DNA of 5,374 bases from an uncultured Atopobium sp. (GTDB taxonomy: Bacteria > Actinomycetota > Coriobacteriia > Coriobacteriales > Atopobiaceae): contig CALIAD010000130.1 of the NCBI GenBank assembly GCA_938041635.1, positions 1-5,374 of the forward strand. Direction: 5' to 3'. Made by a program: the position numbers and the translations under genes. The notes beneath the pieces were generated by a model, which saw only the letters and a program-made list of their open reading frames with translations, did not search any database and was not told where the DNA came from. Below are positions 1 to 5,201 of the stretch, in pieces (position 1 is the first letter of the stretch; every line of letters begins with the position of its first letter).

Positions 1-845
1 TTTTTGCGCCGTGCTATGCCACGTTTGTGACCTCACGAACGCTCGACCAGATTCGAGTCAACCTTGGCATGATGAAGTCGCCCGTGGTGCTTGTAGGTGT
101 TGCTGCTGGCTGCGAATCCGCAGCTACAGGCCCATCTCACATGGCTGTGGAGGACATTGCGATTACCAGGACTATCCCGGGGCTTTCCGTGTTCAGTCCA
201 GTTGATAACGCCCAGCTTGCGGCCACGCTTATGGAGCTTGCAAAGCATCCACGACCAGCTTACGTGCGCATGACCTCGTGCGATGGTGCCAATCTACATC
301 CAGATGGTTACGTTTTTGATGTGTCCGGTGTCGAGAAACTCTTTGAGTCAGCTGGCGCGGTGGGTGCGGCAAGCGTAGACGGCGTGGCAGTCACCGAAGT
401 TGCAGCTACCGAAGCCACAGCCGTCGGAACCGTATCCATCCCTCTTCCGAAGCGCATAACCGTACTTGCAACGGGTGCGATAACCAGTAGAGTCGTCGAG
501 GCAGCTCAGCGAGCTGCAGAGCAGATTGCTGCTACATCAGAGCAGGTAGCTGCTGTAAAAGTGAGTCTTGAGGTCTATGGCGTATCGTGCATAAAGCCGC
601 TTGACGCTTCTCTGGCGAAAATCTGTCAGAACTCTGACGTAATTATTACTGTCGAGGAGCACAGCGTTTTGGGTGGGTTTGGCGGTGCAGTTGTCGAGCA
701 GCTCAGTGCTTCAGGTCCATGTCCTCAGGTAATACGCTTAGGCATGCCTGATGCATATCTTGCAGCGGACGTTCACCACAACATTCTTGTGCGTGCTGGG
801 CTATCGGTTGAGGGTCTACAAGAGGTCCTTCTCGCCAACTGTTAA
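1..845 (+). CDS. Transketolase-family protein, C-terminal subunit (5' end cut by window edge)
   Basis: The reading frame is already open at base 3, with no stop before the edge, so the gene begins outside the window; the GTG at 27 is an internal Val codon, not a start. About 280 residues are visible. The order fits a split transketolase second subunit: the end of the pyrimidine-binding domain (TSRTLDQIR at 30-56, GPSHMAVEDIA at 129-161, IPGLSVFSP) followed by the C-terminal domain (ITVLATGAI near 459-485, IKPLDASL near 594-617, VEEHSVLGGFGGAVVEQL near 651-704). Family members move two-carbon ketol units using thiamine diphosphate; the diphosphate-binding half would be a separate gene upstream, not seen here. 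Odd points are an Ala/Val/Thr-rich stretch at about 348-449 where relatives have a short connection, and replaced residues at expected substrate contacts. A 1-deoxyxylulose-5-phosphate synthase C-terminus is a less likely alternative. The exact substrate is unknown. Confidence 0.88.
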   Translation, partial: FAPCYATFVTSRTLDQIRVNLGMMKSPVVLVGVAAGCESAATGPSHMAVEDIAITRTIPGLSVFSPVDNAQLAATLMELAKHPRPAYVRMTSCDGANLHPDGYVFDVSGVEKLFESAGAVGAASVDGVAVTEVAATEATAVGTVSIPLPKRITVLATGAITSRVVEAAQRAAEQIAATSEQVAAVKVSLEVYGVSCIKPLDASLAKICQNSDVIITVEEHSVLGGFGGAVVEQLSASGPCPQVIRLGMPDAYLAADVHHNILVRAGLSVEGLQEVLLANC

Positions 846-880
846 ATAAAGATCCAAGAAGGTAGGGTCTAAAAAAAGGC

Positions 881-919
881 ATAAAAACAAAAACCCAAGG
901 GAGCACGCGCTGCCTTGGG
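881..919 (-). terminator. Intrinsic terminator of the tRNA-Glu transcript
   Basis: On the minus strand, CCCAAGG (919-913) pairs with CCTTGGG (900-894). Three more pairs, AGC with GCT, lie inside a G-G mismatch. The hairpin is followed by a T-rich run (893-881, TTTTTG then TTTT). It lies 12 bases past the tRNA 3' end. The plus strand side lacks a T run, so it is oriented for the minus transcript, though it may also help end the convergent transketolase mRNA. Confidence 0.8.
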
Positions 920-931
920 ATTTGCGTTCTA

Positions 932-1006
932 TGGTGCCCCCAACGGGAATCGAACCCGTATTGCCGCCTTGAAAGGGCGATGTCCTAACCGTTAGACGAT
1001 GGGGAC
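932..1006 (-). tRNA. tRNA-Glu (anticodon UUC)
   Basis: Read on the minus strand this is a 75-base cloverleaf including an encoded CCA. The acceptor stem GTCCCCA (1006-1000) pairs with TGGGGGC with one G-U pair, followed by discriminator A and CCA (934-932). The anticodon arm is TCGCC, loop CTTTCAA, GGCGG; the anticodon TTC is at plus bases 971-973. The T arm is ACGGG, loop TTCGATT, CCCGT. The layout and sequence closely resemble bacterial tRNA-Glu, which decodes GAA and GAG and also supplies glutamyl-tRNA for haem synthesis in bacteria using the C5 pathway. It has a -10 box 10 bases upstream and a terminator downstream, so it can be an independent unit, although the TPR gene upstream runs in the same direction. 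Confidence 0.96.
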
Positions 1007-1016
1007 GCGAAGAAAA

Positions 1017-1022
1017 AGTATA
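1017..1022 (-). promoter_or_regulatory. -10 box of the tRNA-Glu gene
   Basis: The minus strand reads TATACT, one base from the TATAAT consensus. It ends 10 bases before the tRNA 5' end, which predicts a leader of only a few bases, typical for tRNA genes. No convincing -35 hexamer is visible at 16-18 bases further upstream, so part of the transcription may instead come from the TPR operon. Confidence 0.5.
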
Positions 1023-1074
1023 GCAAAGATGCTGCAGATTTCTAGGGCTAAACGAAGCGATTTTGAGCTTTCAT

Positions 1075-2103
1075 CTATTCTTCGTTTTCCCACCAGTCCA
1101 GCCCGGCCTTAAACGCGTAGTCGCGAGCGCTCTGAGTCACGCCGGGCACCGACTCAGCCCACGAAATAAATTCCGGCACGTCGGCGATAATCGCTTCGGC
1201 CTCGTGAACTGCTATTACGTTTTCAGCAAACGTGTCAGGCGTAAAGTTGATTCTGCACGGAATGTAGAGATCAACAAAAGATGGCCTGAGCAGTGCATAT
1301 GCCGCTCCCTCGCCGAGGTTCACAAAGCCTTTCAGCGCGCGCTTTGCCGCGGGCATGCGATTCAACTTGAAGAACAGCAGCGTAAACGCCAGACGCATCC
1401 AGGCATTTGACTGATACCCGCAACTCTCGTCAAGCTTGTGGAGCCCTTCCTCATCTTCCAGGCGAGCAAGAACATATGCCAAGGTAAAACGCGCACCCAG
1501 CAAATCTGTTGGCGAGAAAAACAAGAGGTCTTCACAGGCTTTTTTGGAGAGCTTGAAGCAGGCGCAATCTGTTGCTACCTGAGCAATCTGCGCGTAGAGG
1601 CGCAAAAGTGATCGAGCTTCAGCGCAACTCCAAGCGTCGCCGTGATTTTGCTTTGCTTGCTCTAGTTTTGGCCTAAAGATAGGGTCAAATTCCTTTTGCA
1701 GGTCAAGTAGGTCGTTGAGGATTGCTGCAGGATGATTGTTGGAGATCTGCGCAAGGATTCGCTGTGCTTCAAGGTTGATGCTTGTGTTGGCAAGAGCTTG
1801 GTTTTCAGTAATATTTGTCATCTGATTATGCAAGAAGTTAAGCAGATCCATCCGACTTGCAAAGAAGTCGGCATCGGAATCAATTTCTTTAGTAATTCCA
1901 GCCTGATACTTGCCAATGACATTGACGTATTGAGCAAAAGCCTTTTCTTCTTCGTCAGAAATAAAGTCTTCGGGCGAAGCTTCCACTGCAAGCTTCAACT
2001 CGTAGAGAGCAGCCTCAGATACGATGTTCTTTTCTTGCGCATGCTTGGTTACCAGGCGATCTACCTGCTCACTGACCATATCGTTAGCGGAATGCTTAAT
2101 CAC
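1075..2103 (-). CDS. TPR-like helical repeat protein, second gene of a paralogous pair
   Basis: A 342-residue protein starting at GTG (2103-2101), whose first bases overlap the TGA of the preceding gene (GTGA). This suggests translational coupling; only a weak GGGTGG sits upstream. I see no signal peptide or membrane segment, so it is probably cytoplasmic. The sequence is almost entirely predicted helix and is rich in Ala, Leu and Glu. The best recognisable block is GARFTLAYVLARLEDEEG (residues 203-220), which matches DARFTLALAYAKLEDEDA in the upstream protein and has the small/large residue pattern of a TPR helix pair. Colinear similarity also appears at DEEEKAFAQYVNVIGKY (50-66). It differs by having no Gly/Pro tail and ending in an acidic WWENEE. 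TPR-like folds act as protein-binding scaffolds; no catalytic motif is visible and the partner is unknown. The tRNA-Glu gene follows 68 bases after its stop. Confidence 0.82.
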   Translation of the reverse strand: MIKHSANDMVSEQVDRLVTKHAQEKNIVSEAALYELKLAVEASPEDFISDEEEKAFAQYVNVIGKYQAGITKEIDSDADFFASRMDLLNFLHNQMTNITENQALANTSINLEAQRILAQISNNHPAAILNDLLDLQKEFDPIFRPKLEQAKQNHGDAWSCAEARSLLRLYAQIAQVATDCACFKLSKKACEDLLFFSPTDLLGARFTLAYVLARLEDEEGLHKLDESCGYQSNAWMRLAFTLLFFKLNRMPAAKRALKGFVNLGEGAAYALLRPSFVDLYIPCRINFTPDTFAENVIAVHEAEAIIADVPEFISWAESVPGVTQSARDYAFKAGLDWWENEE

Positions 2104-3320
2104 TCTGCATCACCACCCGAGTGTGGATTATTTGGCCCGTCGATATGCGGTCCGCTTGGTCGCGGGCCAGCGGGACCTCCGGGGAAGCTGGGGCCGACCG
2201 GGCCGCCAGGGAAGCTGGGGCCAGCTGGGCCGTCGGGCACGCTGCCGCCGGATTCACCAGGGAACGAATCGGCTGAAGCGAACAAGGCATTTGCCTGCAT
2301 TTGAAGTTCTTTTTCTGCCAGCTCAACGGTCTTTGGGTCTCTCGCCCTAACTTGATCTGCAAGCCAACGACCAAGAACACCGCGTCCTATCAGGTCATTT
2401 CCTTCTTGCAGCAGCACGGTGGCCTCTGCGATGGCAATGATGAGCTCGTCCTCAGAATAGGGAAGTACGTTGAGACGAGAGAATTCTCCCTCGGGCAAAT
2501 CTTTCTGCACAAAACAGCAAAGCGTTGCCTCAGGATAGCGCTCAATCAGCAGGTCAAGGTAGTGTTCCGCCTCAACCAGCTCGCGCTTCTTGAAGTGTAT
2601 GGCCAAGCGAGTCAGCAAAATCCACGGGTCATCTGCCCCGCGAGGCGGATCAAGCTTGCGGTACTGATCCATGAGGTTGTCGAGGGCGTCTTCGTCCTCA
2701 AGTTTTGCGTATGCAAGTGCAAGCGTAAAACGAGCATCGGCTGCGTCCGCAGCGTCAAGCTCCAGGAGTTTCTCGCCATATGCAATGGCGTCTTTGTTGC
2801 GGCCGCAGATAAGCGCGCGAGAAGAAAGCGCGGCTAACCAGCGCTTATAGGGGTTGATGGCCAGGCGCTGGGCAAGTTCTGCCTGCTCGGCGGGAAGCCC
2901 CTGCGAGGACTCTTGCGCCTTCTGGTTGCACGCGGCCTCAACCTGGGGGAGCTTCTCCACAAGGAACTGGTAGTAGGAGTCAAAAAGCCTGCTATTTGAA
3001 GCGTGGAGCATGCGCTGGGCATCAAAACAGTTGGGGTCCAGCTGAATTGCCTGGTTAAGGAGGCGTTTTCCCTGGTCGATAAGGGCCTGCGCCTGAGATT
3101 CTTCGACAAACGGCAGGCGATAATCAACAATCTCGGCCGCTTGTGCAACCAAATTGAACGCGCGGTCTTCGTCGGTTTGAGGGAGGGAATTGCGGTCGTT
3201 GGAGAATCGCCAGTTGAAGTCCTTCATCAGCGTAGCAATGCTGTCCTCGTCGCCGACTTGCGTGCGAGCAAAGCGGAGAATAAGCCGCTGGTAGTCTTCT
3301 TTTACCGGGTCAAACGCCAC
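2100..3320 (-). CDS. TPR-like helical repeat protein with Gly/Pro-rich C-terminal repeat tail
   Basis: A 406-residue protein from GTG (3320-3318), chosen because a good ribosome site, AAAGGA (minus strand, 3331-3326), lies five bases upstream. Residues 1 to about 350 are helical, with TPR-like units around 75-100 (GKRLLNQAIQLDPNCFDAQ), 156-190 (NPYKRWLAAL through YGEKLLELDA) and 195-215 (DARFTLALAYAKLEDEDA). The NP and LDP turns followed by helix pairs are typical of TPR proteins. Residues 354-406 change abruptly to a disordered Gly/Pro/Ser tail with three 9-residue units, GPAGPSFPG, GPVGPSFPG and GPAGPRPSG. There is no signal peptide, transmembrane segment or sorting motif, so it is probably cytoplasmic. 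It overlaps the downstream paralogue by four bases. A scaffold or adaptor role is inferred from the fold only; I do not recognise a named family. Confidence 0.84.
   Translation of the reverse strand: MAFDPVKEDYQRLILRFARTQVGDEDSIATLMKDFNWRFSNDRNSLPQTDEDRAFNLVAQAAEIVDYRLPFVEESQAQALIDQGKRLLNQAIQLDPNCFDAQRMLHASNSRLFDSYYQFLVEKLPQVEAACNQKAQESSQGLPAEQAELAQRLAINPYKRWLAALSSRALICGRNKDAIAYGEKLLELDAADAADARFTLALAYAKLEDEDALDNLMDQYRKLDPPRGADDPWILLTRLAIHFKKRELVEAEHYLDLLIERYPEATLCCFVQKDLPEGEFSRLNVLPYSEDELIIAIAEATVLLQEGNDLIGRGVLGRWLADQVRARDPKTVELAEKELQMQANALFASADSFPGESGGSVPDGPAGPSFPGGPVGPSFPGGPAGPRPSGPHIDGPNNPHSGGDAE
2151..2231 (-). repeat. 27-bp tandem repeats encoding a Gly/Pro-rich tail
   Basis: Three 27-bp units lie in frame in the 3' end of the upstream TPR gene. 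The two best matched copies are at 2173-2199 and 2200-2226 (shared core GAAGCTGGGGCC on the plus strand); a decayed copy lies to the left. They encode residues 364-390, GPxGPSFPG twice and then GPAGPRPSG. The block is much richer in GC than the rest of the gene. In-frame units of this kind often change copy number by slippage. Confidence 0.8.
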
Positions 3321-3343
3321 AGGATTCCTTTCTCTCTTACGTA

Positions 3344-3349
3344 ATGATA
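3344..3349 (-). promoter_or_regulatory. Possible -10 box for the TPR gene pair
   Basis: The minus strand reads TATCAT, one base from consensus, about 24 bases before the GTG start, giving a very short leader that includes the AAAGGA ribosome site. It is flanked by two small palindromes, TTACGTAA (3337-3344) and GATATC (3346-3351). No good -35 hexamer is seen at normal spacing, so the start of transcription may lie further upstream. Confidence 0.25.
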
Positions 3350-3356
3350 TCGCAGG

Positions 3357-3500
3357 TTATTGAGGTGTGCGGCGCAACTCCGCGAGCGTCGTAAGAAGAT
3401 TGCGAACGGCAGACGGAAACGTTTGGAGTGGACGGGTTTCTCGCCAGATGGGCGTCAGGTTCCTGTCAAAGGAGTGTATATATTCTGAACGATATTGCAT
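3357..3500 (-). CDS. Possible small protein, 47 residues (doubtful)
   Basis: An ATG (3500-3498) opens a 47-codon frame ending in TAA (3359-3357), 36 bases before the GTG of the first TPR gene and on the same strand. The product begins MQYRSEYIHS and ends ELRRTPQ; it is basic, has no membrane segment or signal peptide, and I do not recognise it. In favour: it fills most of an otherwise empty divergent region, and it is GC-richer than the promoter beside it. Against: no clear ribosome site is visible before the ATG, and a frame of this length can occur by chance. It could be a genuine small protein leading the operon, a gene remnant, or noise. Confidence 0.22.
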   Translation of the reverse strand: MQYRSEYIHSFDRNLTPIWRETRPLQTFPSAVRNLLTTLAELRRTPQ

Positions 3501-3537
3501 AAAATGACACTTTCATTTTGGTACAGGTGTCCAAAAT
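3501..3537. promoter_or_regulatory. Two overlapping inverted repeats, likely operator of the dehydrogenase promoter
   Basis: AAAATGA (3501-3507) is a perfect inverted repeat of TCATTTT (3513-3519) across five bases. ATTTTGG (3515-3521) is a perfect inverted repeat of CCAAAAT (3531-3537) across nine bases. The two share ATTTT (3515-3519). GACAC (3506-3510) is also inverted as GTGTC (3527-3531). The second palindrome covers the proposed -35 hexamer of the dehydrogenase promoter, the usual place for a repressor to block RNA polymerase. The regulator is not identifiable from the site. Confidence 0.5.
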
Positions 3538-3547
3538 AAGCTAGAAT
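3518..3547 (+). promoter_or_regulatory. Promoter of the alcohol dehydrogenase gene
   Basis: TTGGTA (3518-3523) as -35 and TAGAAT (3542-3547) as -10 are separated by 18 bases. The -10 differs from TATAAT at one position and the -35 from TTGACA at two. The predicted transcript start near 3553-3555 gives a leader of about 72 bases. The surrounding sequence is clearly AT-rich compared with its flanks. Confidence 0.55.
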
Positions 3548-3565
3548 AGAAATGTTGAAAAGAAG

Positions 3566-3615
3566 TAACTGCGAAGAATGGCTTCGCTAGCCGCTTAGGA
3601 AGCGGCACATAGTTA
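3566..3615 (+). promoter_or_regulatory. Structured mRNA leader, candidate three-way junction
   Basis: Three helices nest in the leader of the dehydrogenase gene. The closing helix is TAACT (3566-3570) with AGTTA (3611-3615). Inside it are GCGAAG (3571-3576) with CTTCGC (3582-3587), loop AATGG, and GCCGCTT (3590-3596) with AAGCGGC (3600-3606), loop AGG. The first hairpin abuts the closing helix directly, allowing stacking. The last base of the closing helix is the first base of the AAGGAG ribosome site (3615-3620), so folding could affect translation. The two hairpins are perfect and credible; the A/U-rich five-pair closing helix is weaker. It may be a regulatory RNA or simply a 5' stabilising structure. 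There is no T run, so it is not a terminator. Confidence 0.5.
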
Positions 3616-3626
3616 AGGAGAGGTTT

Positions 3627-4841
3627 ATGGGACGTTTTACAAATCCACGCGATCTGTATTTTGGCGAGGGCGCTCGTCATGAGGTTAAGAACCTCAAGGG
3701 TAAGAGGGCAATTATCGTTTCTGGCGGCAGCTCCATGCGTCGCGGCGGCTTCCTTGATGACATCGAGAATGACCTCAAGTCCGCAGGTTTTGAGGTTGCT
3801 CACATTGAGGGCGTCGAGTCCGATCCTTCCGTCGAGACCGTTATGAGCGGCGCTGCTAAGATGAGCGAGTTCCAGCCAGACTGGATCATTGCTATCGGCG
3901 GCGGCTCCCCAATCGACGCAGCTAAGGCTATGTGGATCAAGTACGAGTACCCAGAGACCACTTTTGAGGACATGTGCAAGGTCTTCGGTCTTCCTGAGCT
4001 CCGCACCAAGGCTCACTTCTGCGCAATTTCTTCTACTTCCGGTACCGCAACTGAGGTAACCGCATTCTCCATCATTACCGATTACCAGAAGGGTGTTAAG
4101 TACCCAATCGCTGACTTCCAGATTACCCCTGACGTCGCAATTGTTGACCCTGAGCTCACTTACGGCATGCCTGTTAAGCTTGTTGCTCACACTGGTATGG
4201 ACGCACTGACCCACGCTATCGAGGCATACGTTTCTACCGTCGCTTCCATGTACACTGACGGCGATGCTCTGCACGCAATCCGCGAGATTGTCGAGTGGCT
4301 GCCAAAGTCCTACGCAGGTGACAAAGAGGGACGTCAGCACATGCATGACGCACAGTGCCTTGCTGGCATTGCATTCTCCTCTGGCCTTCTGGGCATCGTT
4401 CACTCCATGGCTCACAAGACCGGCGCTGCATACTCCGGTGGTCACATCATCCATGGTTGTGCAAACGCTATGTACCTGGGCAAAGTCATCCAGTTCAACG
4501 CTCGCGACGAGCGTGCAAAGACTCGCTATGCATTCATTGCTAAGGAGATCCTGCACCTCGAGGGCAACACTGAGGACGAGCTGGTAGAGGCACTTGTTCA
4601 GAAGATTCGCGACATCAACGACGCTCTTAACATCCCACAGGGCATCAAGAACTACGGCGAGGGTGGAACCAAGTCCGAGACCTCCATCATCGACGAGAAG
4701 GAGTTCTTCGAGAAGGCTCCAGAGGTTGCTCGCCTTGCTATCGAGGACGCTTGCACCCTTTCCAACCCACGCAAGCCTACCCAGGAGGAGATGGAGCAGC
4801 TGCTTAAGTGCGTCTACTTCGACCTTCCTGTCGAGTTCTAA
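3627..4841 (+). CDS. Iron-containing alcohol dehydrogenase
   Basis: A 404-residue protein of the type III (iron-activated) alcohol dehydrogenase family, close to the usual 380-400 length. The ATG is fixed by a strong site, AAGGAGAGG (3615-3623). The N-terminal dinucleotide-binding half shows GGSSMRRGG (33-41), GGGSPIDAAK (91-100) and SSTSGTATEVT (135-145). The helical metal-binding half shows GMDALTHAIEAY (190-201, ligands D192 and H196), GIVHSMAH (256-263, H259) and HIIHGCANA (273-281, H276). All four expected metal ligands are present. The enzyme interconverts alcohols and aldehydes with NAD(H) or NADP(H), in fermentation probably reducing an aldehyde to regenerate NAD+; ethanol, butanol or propanediol chemistry cannot be distinguished here. 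Glu is encoded only by GAG as far as I could read, and TTA, CTA and TCA are absent, the mark of a highly expressed gene. It is transcribed alone, between its own promoter and terminator. Confidence 0.95.
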   Translation: MGRFTNPRDLYFGEGARHEVKNLKGKRAIIVSGGSSMRRGGFLDDIENDLKSAGFEVAHIEGVESDPSVETVMSGAAKMSEFQPDWIIAIGGGSPIDAAKAMWIKYEYPETTFEDMCKVFGLPELRTKAHFCAISSTSGTATEVTAFSIITDYQKGVKYPIADFQITPDVAIVDPELTYGMPVKLVAHTGMDALTHAIEAYVSTVASMYTDGDALHAIREIVEWLPKSYAGDKEGRQHMHDAQCLAGIAFSSGLLGIVHSMAHKTGAAYSGGHIIHGCANAMYLGKVIQFNARDERAKTRYAFIAKEILHLEGNTEDELVEALVQKIRDINDALNIPQGIKNYGEGGTKSETSIIDEKEFFEKAPEVARLAIEDACTLSNPRKPTQEEMEQLLKCVYFDLPVEF

Positions 4842-4868
4842 GATCTAGCTTAGACACTTAACTTCACT

Positions 4869-4903
4869 AAAAGCCTGGTAGCGTTCCGCTACCAGGCTTT
4901 TTT
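4869..4903 (+). terminator. Strong intrinsic terminator of the alcohol dehydrogenase gene
   Basis: AAGCCTGGTAGCG (4871-4883) pairs perfectly with CGCTACCAGGCTT (4887-4899) around a TTC loop, followed by TTTTTT (4898-4903). It begins about 30 bases after the stop codon. The A run before the stem could let it work weakly in the other direction too, but the T run marks it as belonging to the plus strand. Confidence 0.95.
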
Positions 4904-5157
4904 GTGCGCACCGGCGTGAGCGCAGGCGGACAGGGCGGACGTGTGCGAGGATGTGGGCGCTGCGACGTGCTTGTAACATGTGCAGATACGTGTGCGGATG
5001 GTCGCTGCGACGTGCTGGTAACGTGTACAGACGTGCGCGGATGGGCATTTCGGTGTCGAAAGTTCCTCGAGTCACCTCTAAGTGGTAAAAAATGCGTTTA
5101 GTTGGAGATTTCATTTTTCTGCATATAACGTTTGCCCAGATAAAAGAGTTACGTCTC
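4904..5157. other. Gene-free interval between convergent genes
   Basis: Together with the flanking terminators this is a stretch of about 360 bases without a credible gene. The left part (to about 5050) is GC-rich and holds an imperfect direct repeat; the right part is AT-rich and otherwise featureless. The open frames present lack ribosome sites, and the composition step near 5050 suggests that two sequences of different origin meet here. Confidence 0.6.
4941..5046. repeat. Imperfect direct repeat, about 45 bp, two copies plus a partial third
   Basis: The core CGCTGCGACGTGCT occurs at 4958-4971 and again at 5003-5016, 45 bases apart, and is followed in both by TGTAAC or GGTAAC and then TGTRCAGA. 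A motif GTGYGCGGATG or close to it precedes each core (4941, 4990) and recurs at 5033, beginning a third incomplete copy. The copies differ by small indels. No terminal inverted repeats or coding role are evident. Confidence 0.75.
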
Positions 5158-5189
5158 AAAAAGTGGTGTAAGGCTATTTCCTTACTACC
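5158..5189 (-). terminator. Intrinsic terminator of the minus-strand gene at the right edge
   Basis: On the minus strand GGT-A-GTAAGG (5189-5180) pairs with CCTTACACC (5173-5165) with one bulged A and a six-base loop. After two bases it is followed by TTTTT (5162-5158). It starts 12 bases after the TAA of the partial gene, which supports that gene being real. Confidence 0.6.
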
Positions 5190-5201
5190 TTCTTGTCTAC
5201 A

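Noticed and set aside
850..870. Weak hairpin AGATCC/GGGTCT after the transketolase stop
   Set aside because: The stem is six pairs with a G-U, the loop is nine bases, and it is followed on the plus strand by A rather than T, so it is not a convincing terminator for that gene.
1732..2304. Plus-strand frame with perfect Gly-X-Y collagen triplets (GPAGPPGKLGPTGPP)
   Set aside because: It is the antisense reading of the Gly/Pro tail of the minus-strand TPR protein; GGC/GCC-rich repeats read as Gly/Pro both ways. The rest of the frame is antisense to the second TPR gene and has no ribosome site.
3464..3469. Perfect minus-strand TTGACA
   Set aside because: No -10-like hexamer lies 16-18 bases downstream on that strand (TGGCGA at 17), so it is probably coincidental.
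3552..3590. 12-codon upstream frame (MLKRSNCEEWLR) in the dehydrogenase leader
   Set aside because: Its ATG lies at or just before the predicted transcript start and has no ribosome site. It could only be a leaderless peptide and shows no run of regulatory codons.
3513..4556. 347-codon minus-strand frame inside the alcohol dehydrogenase gene
   Set aside because: It is in codon register with the sense gene. Stops on that strand would need TTA, CTA or TCA in the sense strand, codons this highly expressed gene avoids. The product has no recognisable family and the sense gene is certain.
4904..5101. 65-residue Cys-rich plus-strand frame across the direct repeat
   Set aside because: Its GTG follows the terminator T run with no ribosome site or promoter, and the composition reflects the repeat rather than a protein.
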